A DNA stretch of 64,000 nt, taken from NCBI GenBank assembly GCA_038277395.1, contig CM076192.1, positions 197,225,647 through 197,289,646 on the forward strand. Direction: 5' to 3'. The DNA is from Dryocosmus kuriphilus (Eukaryota > Arthropoda > Insecta > Hymenoptera > Cynipidae). Every line of letters starts with the position of its first letter. The stretch's first letter is position 1. Shown here piece by piece: positions 1 through 10,150 of the stretch. The notes below the pieces were generated by a model, which saw only the letters and a program-made list of their open reading frames with translations, searched no databases and had not been told where the DNA came from. Position numbers and translations under genes: made by a program.

Positions 1-526
1 GTGTATCAGACCAATGTATTTTTTAAATACAGTTCTACTGACATTGATAGTAATAAATGTATCAACATTTCTTGTATTGTTAATAATTATTAATAAATTT
101 TAGCCATTCAAAATTCGTTGCAATTCGATGACAAGTCTGCTAAATTAATGATTCTAAATATGAAGTACTCATCTAAATTGCTGCGAACAAACATACAAAG
201 AAATAAGGCAGAAAAAATTAAGTACATAAAAATACATTTGTCGAATGAAAAATGTATTACTTCTTGAAAATTGTTTAGAAAGTAATCAAAGCACGGTTGG
301 CTGTCATTTCTAAAATTTGAAAAACGCTGTCGCAACTACTTTTGTTTAAATTACGTTAGTGTTCATAGACATTGTTAGCGTTATTTAGTGGTTGTGTTCA
401 TGGACATTGTATTACTATTCTTCTTTTTCGGTAATCACTATACGCTGCTATTCAGTTTTTAACATTTTTCTACGATATTTATCTTTCTTGATTAGCATTC
501 GTCTGTTTCAAGATTAGCTTCTAAAC
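1..526. other. AT-rich flank upstream of the transposase
   Basis: No gene is visible here. If the transposase downstream belongs to a complete element, its left terminal inverted repeat should lie in this stretch or beyond the window edge. I do not see an inverted match to the likely right end near 2970-2984. Confidence 0.4.
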
Positions 527-1587
527 ATGGCTGACTATGCCCCAACAGAGATAGTTGATATGTTGTTGATTTTAGGAGAATGTCATGGTAATTATCGTGC
601 AGCCTCAAGACTATACGGAATTGGGTACCCACAAAGGCGTCATCCTAGTCACGTTACCATCCGTGCACTTGAACAAAGAGCTAGAAATGGACATCTACGA
701 AGAACTCGAGAAAGACATGAGGATGATGATAGAGGTGTTAACGTTTTAGTTGTTTTAGGATTCGTTCACGTTAATCCTCATATCAGTAGCCGACAAATAG
801 AGAGACAAACAGGAATACCTCAGAGAACAGTAATCAGAATTTTGAGAAGATATAGATACCATGCCTATCATATTACGTTAACGCAAGCATTAACTCCTAA
901 TGATCTGAGGAATAGGATAATTTTTTGTCAATGGGCTCTTCAAATGATCTTACATTATCCGAATTCTTTTAATTATGTCCTTTTCTCTGATGAAGCTACA
1001 TTTCATAATACTGGTGAGTTGAATCGTCATAACTGCCATTACTGGTCTGATCAGAATCCTCACTGGTACAGACCAGTGGATAATCAACATCGATGGAGTG
1101 TAAATGTTTGGTTTGGAATAATTAATGGTTATCTCATTGGGCCATTCTTTCTCGAAGCAAATGTAAATTCATATGTCTTTTTAGAGCTTTTAAGGGATCA
1201 TCTTCCACTTCTACTTGAAGATGTGGATTTTGAAACTAGACGCAGAATGTGGATACAACTTGATGGTGCACCAGCACATTATGCTCGAATTGTGCGAGCG
1301 TTTTTAAATCCTCACTACCGAGATAAGTGGATTGGAAGAGCTGGTCCAGTTAGTTGGCCTCCAAAATCACCTGACTTAACATCTCCAGATTTTTTTCTTT
1401 GGGGATACCTAAAAAATACTGTGTATGCCGAAGCACCCACAACACGGAGGAATACGATACAAAGGATTGGAGTTGAGTGTGTACAAAAATTCCTAGAGAA
1501 GTCTTACTGCGTACAGTTGAAAGTTTTGAACAGAGGCTCAGGCAGTGCCTTGAAGTAAATGGTAATAACTTCGAGCAAAACCGATAA
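527..1587 (+). pseudogene. mariner-like (IS630-Tc1-mariner) transposase, C-terminus frameshifted
   Basis: This encodes a cut-and-paste transposase of the IS630-Tc1-mariner superfamily, which cleaves at the element's inverted repeats and inserts at TA. The first ~110 residues form an N-terminal DNA-binding region. The catalytic acidic residues are visible at D155 (FSDEATF), D246 (QLDGAPAH) and D283 (SPDLTSPDFF), with about 36 residues between the last two, and are followed by the usual FFLWGYLKN block. The ATG at 527 gives a full-length N-terminus. The main frame stops at 1558, but its last ~30 residues do not look like the family. From 1501 a second frame reads a family-like end (VESFEQRLRQCLEVNG) to a TAA at 1585-1587, so an indel between about 1450 and 1500 has shifted the frame. 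The protein is almost full length but probably inactive. The superfamily call is firm; the subgroup is not. Confidence 0.9.
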
Positions 1588-1618
1588 TAGTAATATCTTC
1601 GAGCAAAACCGATAATAA
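1563..1618. repeat. 28-bp direct duplication at the transposase stop
   Basis: Two adjacent, nearly identical 28-bp units (1563-1590 and 1591-1618) both contain the motif ttcgagcaaaaccgataata. They span the end of the shifted transposase frame and look like a local slippage duplication. Confidence 0.8.
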
Positions 1619-1648
1619 ATGATTTCTTTTCATTGTCTCATCATTAAT

Positions 1649-1858
1649 TGTGAGAGGCAAGGGGACTCACGTTAATAAAGCACCCCGGATCGTGAGAGGC
1701 AAGGGGAATCACGTTAACAAAGCACCCCGGATCGTGAGAGGCAAGGGGACTCACGTTAACAAAGCACCCCGGATCGTGAGAGGCAAGGGGACTCACGTTA
1801 ATAAAGCACCCCGGATCGCGAACGGCAAGGGGACTCACGTTAATAAAGCACCCCAAAG
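1649..1858. repeat. 42-bp minisatellite, five copies
   Basis: Five tandem copies of a 42-bp unit begin at 1649, 1691, 1733, 1775 and 1817. Copies differ by only a few bases, so the array is young. Because 42 is divisible by three, frames stay open through it on both strands. Those frames are by-products of the period and not evidence of coding. Confidence 0.95.
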
Positions 1859-1929
1859 GGAGTAGAGCCTACAACGTCCTCGTCGTTACTCCTGGGTTAT
1901 GCTAAAAGTAGGGGTTATCATTTAAAAAA

Positions 1930-2945
1930 CATGCATGTATGGGTGAAGGTCAAATCCAAGGTCATAATAATGTAACCTTCAACAAATCGAAAAACTGTTG
2001 TAAAGGTTTATTTTCACAAAACGAGCCCCGATCCAGGTTCTCCCATCTCAATGCTGACTCCTTCAGCAGGAATTTTGACCGATACGCGTCACTTTTACTT
2101 CTAAACATGGGTACATACCTCAATGTAAAATTTCTCGCTCTTTCAGAATCTGAGGTAAAAAATAGGGGTTTCTATTCAAAAAACGAAAGATGACCTTCAA
2201 ATGACATTAATCCTTGACCTCAAGGTCAAGGGCAATGTCACCATCAGTTGGTCCCCTCTGTAGCCTACAATTTTTGTTCGCAACATTTTTCTCCTACCCT
2301 TATGGTTAACAAATGTTGTAAAGGTTTATTTTCACAAAACGACCCCCGGCCCAGGTTCTCCCTCCTCAATGCTGACTCTTTTGCAAGAATTTTGACCCAT
2401 ACGCGCCAATTTTATCTCTAAACATGGGCACATATCTCAACGTAAAATTTCTCCCTCTTTCAGAATCGGAGGTAAAAAAAATAGGGGTTTCTATTCAAAA
2501 AACGAAAGATGACCTTCAAATGACATTAATCCTTGACCTCAAGGTCAAGGGCAATGTCACCATCAGTTGGTCCCCTCTGTAGCCTACAATTTTTGTCCTC
2601 AACATTTTTCTCCTACCCTTATTGTTAACAAATGTTGTAAAGGTTTATTTTCACAAAACGACCCCCGGCCTAGGTTCTCCCTCCTCAATGCTGACTCTTT
2701 TGCAAGAATTTTGACCCATACGCGTCAATTTTACCTCTAAACATGTGTACATATCTCAACGTAAAATTTCTCTCTCTTTCAGAATCTGAGGTAAAAAATA
2801 GGGGTTTCTATTCAAAAAACGAAAGATTACCTTCAAATGACATTGATCCTTGACATTAAGGTCAAGGGCAAGGTCACTATCAGTTAGCCCCCTCTGTAAC
2901 CTACAATTTTTGTCCTAAACATTTTTCTCCTACTCTTATGGTTAA
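1930..2945. repeat. ~318-bp tandem repeat, three copies plus a partial leader
   Basis: A unit of about 318 bp is repeated with phase points at 1996, 2314 and 2633. The copies are highly similar. A degenerate partial copy may precede them. Each unit carries a near-palindrome of two AGGTCA half-sites (2212-2231, 2531-2550 and a diverged one at 2848-2867). Copy 3 ends at a sequence running into the (TA)n tract. The unit does not encode a recognisable protein; it could be satellite-like or internal sequence of the adjacent DNA transposon. Confidence 0.9.
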
Positions 2946-2980
2946 CGAAATAATTGACTGGTTAAATTAAAATGACTCAC

Positions 2981-2984
<4 letters not shown>

Positions 2985-3069
<85 letters not shown>
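2985..3069. repeat. (TA)n microsatellite
   Basis: About 42 uninterrupted TA dinucleotides. The sequence just before it (tgactcactctg, 2973-2984) resembles the terminus of a TA-targeting DNA transposon, so the tract may have grown from the target TA. That link is inference. Confidence 0.97.
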
Positions 3070-3071
<2 letters not shown>

Positions 3072-5447
3072 CATTAATTCATAAATTTAAAATAAAGAAG
3101 GATGAACAATGGAAACTACTATATCTCTTCTAAAATAAAAGAATGAAAAATAAAGAAGAAAGAGTAAAGGAAACCCCATTGGAATGTGTTTAAAATTGTA
3201 TTTGGAATATACATATAAATATAATTTAAATTTACATATATTATACAATATGTTATATTTACGTTCATATACCAACTTATATTTCAAGTCCATTCCATTG
3301 ATTTTTTCTTTATCTTTAATTCTTTATTCTTTATCTTTGAATTAAAGTAATTTAAATAAGTATTATATTATATTTGTGTTCCACCCTGAATTTCAATCTA
3401 ATTTTAATTTTCCTTTAGTTTTAGAAGAGAAATATTAAGATTTCTATATATCTTTATTTACGAAAAAGGAAGAGGGAAAAATACAGGAAAAATCATTGGA
3501 ATGGACTTGAAGTTTCCCTTATTTTTCCTTTTTCGCTTTAGAATTTGAGAGAAGATTATATATACGAATATAGGCATAATATTTATGAGAAATAAAGGAT
3601 ACTTCAAGTCTATTCCAATGCTCCTTACCATTCGATAAATTTTTATATTTCAAGACAAGAACGAGTAATAAATTTTTATCATTTTCAAATTAAAATATTT
3701 TCGCATTCTGTGATTTAAAAACCTGACAACTCAGTTATAATAATTTCCTTAAACTAGTTCTTAACAATTGGTACATACTTCAACTCTTAAGATTTGGTGT
3801 TGCATCAAAAAATGTATATCATTTGGCAATTTTAAAATATAATTCTTTAATTAAAGTTGTCATGTTAAACAATATGAAAGTTTTCGCTTTAATGAACTTT
3901 TAATTATTATTTAAAAAATATTATTAAATGAAGTGGGCACCTGTGTCGATGTTGGGATGTGGTGGATAAAATTCCACCCATTCTGTAGAAATGTTATGTC
4001 CACGCATCACGTAACTTTAGACACTTCGTTATTAATCGTAACTGTTTTTCATAACTTTTAAATTTTACCTGTTCAATTTTTAACTGTTATAATTCATATT
4101 AGTTATTTAAAGTTAATTACTTTCAATTTCAGAACTGGAAATTTCAAACTGCATATAAATCGTGACTCGTTCCACTTTTTGAACAAAATTTTTGTTTAAA
4201 ATAAAGTTATAAATGAAAGTAATTAACTTTTTCGGCCTCCCCGTCTTGATCTTTAGTTTCTGGGTAGAATGAAAGTTATTTTTAAAAAAATGGATGCGAA
4301 ACATGAAAATTCCGGAAAGTCGCATTTCTAGACAATTACCAAACTTTTTTCTTTTAGACATACATTTATCGAAATATAGGGAAATAATTTATATAAAAAC
4401 ATTTTTCGGCTCTTTGACCTTGACCGATAAGACTCGTTTAAATTCCGCAATATATGTGTAATCATCATCTCAGTCAGCTTGAATCATAAAGAAGACAGCA
4501 ATTTCATATCTTATTATATACAAAAATTGAGTGTTGAGAAAAATGAAAAATTTCCGCAGTTTCGCGTTTGAATTGTATTCGGTGAGAAATTTGATACATT
4601 TCTCAATTATAATTAATCAACTTTAAAATTTAGCATAAAGGCTGGACAGGCCACGATCTTTTAAAGCTTGAAAAACTTATACTTGAACTATTTTAAATCA
4701 AAAAAGCTGATAATACTTTCCAAACTTTTAATTAAAAATTCGACATTTTCCAAACCAGTTGTTAAAAGCGGTTGCCACTGAAATTAAAATTCTTTCGATT
4801 AAAACAATTGAGAAAGATATAACTTAAATTAATTGTTGAAAATATTGAATAGAAAGCGCGTGAAATGAAAACACTTTATTTGAAATTTATAGCGTTGTAT
4901 ATTCAAATAATTTGAATAATCTTGCACGAAAGCTTTCTAAATTAAATAATTTCAAGTCAGAAGCGTTTGGAATTGGATGTGACATGGTTAAAAATTTTTT
5001 GATTTAATTGTTTCAAATTGAGTAATTACATATTCAAATATTCAGGTAGGAACAATCTCAGATTTAAAGATAGTCTTTGTGTCCATTAAAGTTTTGAATT
5101 AATTAATCCATATCATGATATATAACATCGTCATAGAAGTTTAATCAAACATCAAGACTGCGTAACATATTTCTAACTTTATTGAAATATCATGAGGCCG
5201 GGTTTCGAAACTTCTGATTAGACAACTTCACCTTCAGCTTCGTAACTGAAACATTAGAATTATTAACAAAGTCTATTTACCTTACTTTAGTCACGTGTTT
5301 TTAACGTAACTAACCATGATTGAACAAAAATTGGCAAAAGGATAATGTATTCGAAAGCAAGTGTGAAATATGAACATCGAATTTTATTTAACTTTTTCAG
5401 AACAAGAAATTTTTCCACAGAAATATTGGGGAAATATTTTTGTTTGA
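3070..5447. other. AT-rich non-coding interval
   Basis: No coding region can be supported; open frames are short and AT-driven. A short motif recurs in opposite orientations: ttcaagtccattccattg at 3283-3300, its inverted match at 3494-3511, and another left-type copy at 3603-3620. This could form hairpins of about 200 and 90 bp loop length. The last ~50 bases belong to a degenerate repeat rich in TTGAAAA that continues at 7619 on the other side of the LINE insertion. Confidence 0.5.
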
Positions 5448-5461
5448 AAATGTGACTACTT
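5448..5461. repeat. left 14-bp target-site duplication of the LINE
   Basis: aaatgtgactactt occurs here and again at 7605-7618, exactly bracketing the LINE. Target-primed reverse transcription creates such duplications, and an exact 14-bp match fixes both ends of the insertion. Confidence 0.9.
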
Positions 5462-7604
5462 CTTCTTTATTCATAATGTGTCCCCTAAGGGTTTACATGC
5501 CCCTTTCCTCATACATCTTTTACCTTATCTATTACTATTTTATCCTTACACTTATTACACCTATTTTTTAACTTTATTTACATTTCTATTATACTTTTCG
5601 TTTCCTTACTCTAGCGTTTATTATAATAATAACAACAATAACAATAACAACGGCCGCTTTTCATGTACTCAGTTTTGCACAGTAGTCGCAAGTTTCCTTT
5701 ACTTATATTATTCTTATTATCTAATCTAATTATCTAATCTACTCTAATTATCTAATACATTTTTTACCCTTTCTATCAGACCTGCTTTCTTACACTTTCA
5801 TTTCTCCTCACTCTTTCCTCTAGCTTCTTCCAATTCTTTCATCCATTCTTCCCCCATACCTTCCTCTCCTAGAATCCTACCCACATTCTCCTGCCAACTT
5901 CCTTTATCTTCCTTTCCTCTTCCACATCCATCCCATACATGCTCCCATGTTTCCTCTTCCCATTTACATAATCTGCATTCTTTGTTCTCCTTTTTTTCCC
6001 AGTACATCCCTTCCTTTACCTCATTACCCAATCTAAATCTTGCTATCCTTATCCATCTTTTTTCTCCCCACCTCTTTCTTAAATACTTTGGCAATCCTTC
6101 CTTTTTTATCATCTTATACCATTTATTATACTTCGAACTTTCAATCATCTCCCATCTTTCCATTAATTGTCTTTCCCCCTCTCTTCTCTCCACTTCTTCA
6201 AAGTTTATCTCTGCCCCCTCTCTTATACTTTTATCACTGAGACACTCCTTTCTTTCTTCTTCCCATCTCGACAATTCCATTCTCCTCCCTCTCCTCTCCT
6301 CGACCTCCCTCAAACACTTTTTTGCCAACTCCCCACCCCTTCCATCTCTCAACTTCTCCTCAAATTTCCATGCCCTTTTCACTGCTTTAATACCTAATTT
6401 TTCCCTTTGCGCTTCTTCTCTCACCATATATCCAGGCGTTCTCCAGTCCACTCCCAGCGTCCATCGTATGTACCTCTCTTGTAACCTTTCAATCTCCTCC
6501 CTTTCCTTCCAACCCCATATTTCTGCTCCATATCCTACTACCGGCCATACTAGCGTATCAAATAGCCACATTCTTCTCTCCCAATCTTTCTTGAATCTTC
6601 TTTTCCCTATGCCCCATATCTGCTTCATTACCCCTGCCGCTCTCCTTATCCTTTCTCTCACATGCGCTCTTTGATCTCCATTACTCTGTACAGTGTATCC
6701 CAAATATTTGAACTCCTTTACCTCTTCTATTTTCATTCCTTTCCACCTCCCACTCCATACTTTTTTTCTTCCCCCTCCTTTTCTAAACCTCATTATCTTT
6801 GTCTTTTCTTCATTTAACTTCAACTTTTTCTCATCCAAATATTTTTCTAATCCTGTTATTAACCCTGCCATCCCTTCTTCGTCCTCTGCCATCACCACCA
6901 AATCGTCTGCATATGCCAGGGTATAAATCCCTTCACTCCCCAGCCTCACTCCCCCCCAACCTTTCTTCCTCATTTGTTCCTCCAAGTCTGATATTACTAT
7001 ATTAAATAGCAACGGGCTGAGCGGGCAACCTTGTCTGACACCCCTTGCCAACCAGAAGCTCTCTCCTACTTGCTCTGCTATCTTTACTCTGCTTTTTGTA
7101 TCTCTAAAAATTTCTGCTACTCTCTTTCTTAACCCCTCTCTTATCCCTTTCTTCACCATTACTTTCTCTATTTCTTCTCTCTCCAGTGAGTCAAACGCTG
7201 CCTTCAGGTCCACAAACATTACTATCATTCCTCCTTTCTCTTGTTTAATCCTTTTGTTCACCAAATAATTCATCACATAAATATTATCCATCACCCCCAT
7301 TCCTTTCCTGAATCCTGTCTGATTCGGTGGCACTATCTTTTTTTCCTCTACCTCTTTCTTTAACCTTTCCGCTAGCACCGACACGTATAGCTTATACAGC
7401 GTCGGCATTAATGTGACTCCTCTATAATCTTTCACCTCCTCTCCTTTACCTCTTTTCACTATCGGCACCACTATCCCTTCTTTCCATAACTCTGGCCATC
7501 CTTCTCCTCTCCATACTCTATTGCACATTAACCATATCCATTCCTTTAGCTCTTCCCTCATATTTCCAAACTTCATTTGGAATCTCATCTACTCCAGGCG
7601 CCTT
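5462..7604 (-). mobile_element. 5'-truncated non-LTR retrotransposon (LINE)
   Basis: A minus-strand LINE is bounded by a 14-bp direct repeat. On its own strand it starts within the reverse transcriptase domain at KAPGVDE and runs through the rest of the RT frame. A ~330-bp 3' untranslated region follows. It contains a small AAT/AAC microsatellite (about 5617-5650) and ends close after an AATAAA signal (about 5468-5473). Loss of the 5' part is normal for LINE copies. The exact clade is not resolved from sequence alone. Confidence 0.9.
5798..7588 (-). pseudogene. LINE reverse transcriptase, 5'-truncated
   Basis: This is the reverse transcriptase of a non-LTR element. The main frame runs 596 codons. 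RT motif A is VDLKAAFD (residues 126-133), motif B is RQGCPLSPLLF (185-195) and the active-site box is LAYADDLVVMA with YADD at 226-229. The C-terminus has a cysteine/histidine knuckle (CRLCKW...EHVWDGC). The methionine at 7588 is not a biological start. A second frame on the same strand (7604 to about 7575) reads KAPGVDEIPNEVWKY, the family's preceding motif, so a small indel near 7570-7580 has shifted the frame. The protein lacks the endonuclease and the N-terminal RT fingers. Transcription of this copy is not expected. Confidence 0.93.
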
Positions 7605-7618
7605 AAATGTGACTACTT
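7605..7618. repeat. right 14-bp target-site duplication of the LINE
   Basis: Exact repeat of 5448-5461. Its outer side continues the TTGAAAA-rich repeat interrupted by the insertion. Confidence 0.9.
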
Positions 7619-8499
7619 TAGGAGAGATTAAATATTTTTGTTGAAACTTAATTTCTTCTTCGTTGAAAATTCATCGCTTTTGGTTGAAAATTCAATTGTA
7701 ATATTTTTGGTCTGAAATGATATCCTTTTGTTTAAAAATTCATCTAAATTGTAAAGGACTCTCCTGTTGCTGCTAAGAATGGAACTATTCAATTATTTTT
7801 CTTTTAAACTAACCTTCTTTTGCTGAAATATAGCATTGCTTACAATTTAGAAAAAGGTTCGAGAATAACATAGCTTTGATGGATTAACATTATCTTCACC
7901 GAGGACGAAAAACAGGTATCTTTAGTATCTTTCCTTCCGTTATTTCAGAGGTCAAATTTCTTGTTCTGATAGAATTCGAAAACGTTTTGAAGAAAATTGA
8001 GAAAAGTAGCCACATTTACAAAACCCTTCAATTTCAAAAAAGAAATAATTAAATTTCCAACTAAAACAAATTAGTTCTGAATCAAAGATGGAACAGCAGT
8101 GTCTTAAAAGAGTAATTAATTTTAAGTAAAAGCTGGTTGAATTTTTAACAAAAGAAAGAGGAAATTTCAACAAAAATATTTAGTGTTTCGTAAAAACTCA
8201 CATTTTCAAAGAAGATATCTCCACAAACTTTGTGAGGACAAATTTCTTTTTCTGACAATGTCTAACATTTTTTCAATTTTGATATTTCACACTTGCTTTC
8301 GAACAAATTATTCTTTCTACCATTCTTGCTCAGTCATTATTAATCAAAATAAAACCACATAATTAATGTAAACTACACATTAAAAAATGATCGTAATTTT
8401 CCCATGTGAATGTATGGATTTTTTCCCATAATTTTGATTACCCTCATAGCTATGGAGATATACCGTTAGTCTCTTGAAAATTTTCCACTATTACTATTG
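7619..8499. other. non-coding, starts in a degenerate TTGAAAATTCA-type repeat
   Basis: From 7619 to about 7750 short variants of gttgaaaattcat recur, the same motif family as at 57.4-58.0 kb. Beyond that I see AT-rich sequence without a gene up to the 3' end of the next LINE relic. Confidence 0.5.
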
Positions 8500-9890
8500 T
8501 ACAGCTGTACGAACTCGGAAGCTCATTGCCTCGTCTACCAGAAAGCGCCACGCATCTCTATCCTGTGCATCCTCCATTAAGTTCGAGTAATCATATCCTA
8601 GCTCTTATAGATCGTCCCTTACGTTTTTCTCTAATCTGCTTCTCGGTCTGCCTAGAGGTCTGTTACTAATCGGTTTCCCTTTTAAAACTTGCGCCACTGT
8701 TCTTTTGTTCCCCATTCTTGCTACATGTTCTGACCAACTTAATCTACGCGGTTTCATTACTCTGTTATATTTACTTACCCGCAGAGAGCATGCAGCTCAT
8801 CATTATGAAGTCTTCTCCGTGCTCAAGTCTCTTCGTCGCTTTTTGGACCATATCTTTTTATAAGTACTCTATTTTCCAATAATCTAAACCTGTTCTCCTC
8901 TCCTTTCTTCAGAGCCCACGTTTCGCGCCAGAGCACGACGACCGGCATTATTATCGTTTCGTAAATTCTTTCTTCGATATTTCTAGATAACGATCGCAAT
9001 TTAAGCAATGCATTTCCTTCATAGTAGCGCCAATTAAGAGCATGCAGCAGCCAGTTTATTTCCGGCTTAATGTTATTGTCACTAATTGTAATAGGCCAGA
9101 TGAACTTAAACTCACTAGCTCTTTCATTCATATTTCCGGTCATTAGATCCCCCTCTTCGTTACTTTGTTTTGTTCTGTCGACGGTCAAATAGTTTGTCTT
9201 CGATTCGCTAACTTCTAAACCTATTTCCTTGGCACACCCAAGGACTCTAGGATCCAGTACATTCGAGCGCGTATAATAGAGTCGTAAGCTTTTCTGAAGT
9301 CGACAAATAGCTGATGTATTGCTTCATTAAATTCCCACCTATTTTCTACCAGATGTCCAATTGGAAACATTTGATCGCTTGAATTGAATCCGCACTGTTA
9401 ATCCCCTATGATTTGCTACGCAAAAGGGGTTAGTCTACTTAACATTAAATTGGACAGGATCTTACAGCCCGAAGGCACAAGTCAAATTCCCCGATAATTG
9501 TTACAGCTCGTTTTATCGCCCTTTTTAAAAACGGGTATAATAATAGAGATACTTCGCCCCTCCGGTATGCCTTCTGTTTTCCAGATTGCGCGTACTAATT
9601 TACTTTTTAATGTTAGGCGAGGGCCCCCATTTTTTATCAGTTCTGACGGTAGACCGTCAATGCCCGCAGCTTTGTTATTTTTCAACTTCTTTATGGCCAT
9701 TTCTATTTCTTTATCTGTAGGCTCATCAATTAGTAGATCAGTAGTGTGGATTTCACCGAGATTAGCTTCAACGGGGGCTTCCCTTACGTTCAATAGCTTA
9801 TCAAAATAGTTTTTCCATAAATTTAGTCTCTGTGTCGCATCAGGTACTAAGTTGCCATTTTCTTCCCTCATTACAATACACACTGTGCTT
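8500..9890 (-). pseudogene. RTE-type LINE reverse transcriptase relic
   Basis: On the minus strand, 9883-9482 encodes the start of an RTE/BovB-like reverse transcriptase: KLKNNKAAGIDGLPSELIKN, then IIIPVFKKGDKTSCNNYRGI. Below 9480 the homology continues in changing frames with several stops: a CGF motif without the usual following residues, then FVDFRKAYDS near 9300. A second open piece (9188-8823) reads the C-terminal LRSLSRNIEERIYETIIMPV region. The homology ends near 8510 with a motif typical of the family's last residues. The RT core containing the active-site YADD is missing or unreadable, so there is an internal deletion as well as frameshifts. It is an old, dead copy. Confidence 0.85.
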
Positions 9891-10150
9891 CAGCTTGGCA
9901 GAAACCACCTATTGCGTATGGACGCAAAATGGTGAGTTCCCCCAAACCACGGCTGTCATTTACCTATTTTTTACCAGCATGGTCACACCACACCCACGAA
10001 CGGTTCCTGTTGGAAGTCCGCGATTGCTTATTCTTGTTTTCGCAGTTAACCGCAGAAGCTGTTCAACCTCAGGGGTTCCTCTATCCGCAACCTGAGGACG
10101 GCCTGCGTAGTGGTGACAAGAATCCACTGAGCACCTTTCATGCTTTGTAC
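9891..10150 (-). other. possible 5' leader of the RTE relic
   Basis: Immediately upstream (minus sense) of the RT start lies GC-richer sequence unlike the AT-rich surroundings. It has a small internal inverted repeat, cctcagg near 10066 and cctgagg near 10091. Abutting the RT without an endonuclease region, it may be the element's 5' leader joined by deletion. I could not confirm this; it may also be a separate repeat. Confidence 0.3.

Noticed and set aside
1650..1860. CRISPR-like array
   Set aside because: The units are directly adjacent with no unique spacers, and the context is eukaryotic.
1644..1865. Opposed 70-residue repetitive frames on both strands
   Set aside because: The 42-bp period is a multiple of three and keeps any frame open; the start and stop fall at the array ends.
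5982..7005. Plus-strand Ser/Pro/Leu-rich frames opposite the LINE RT
   Set aside because: Antisense shadows of an intact-looking RT with clear catalytic motifs on the minus strand.
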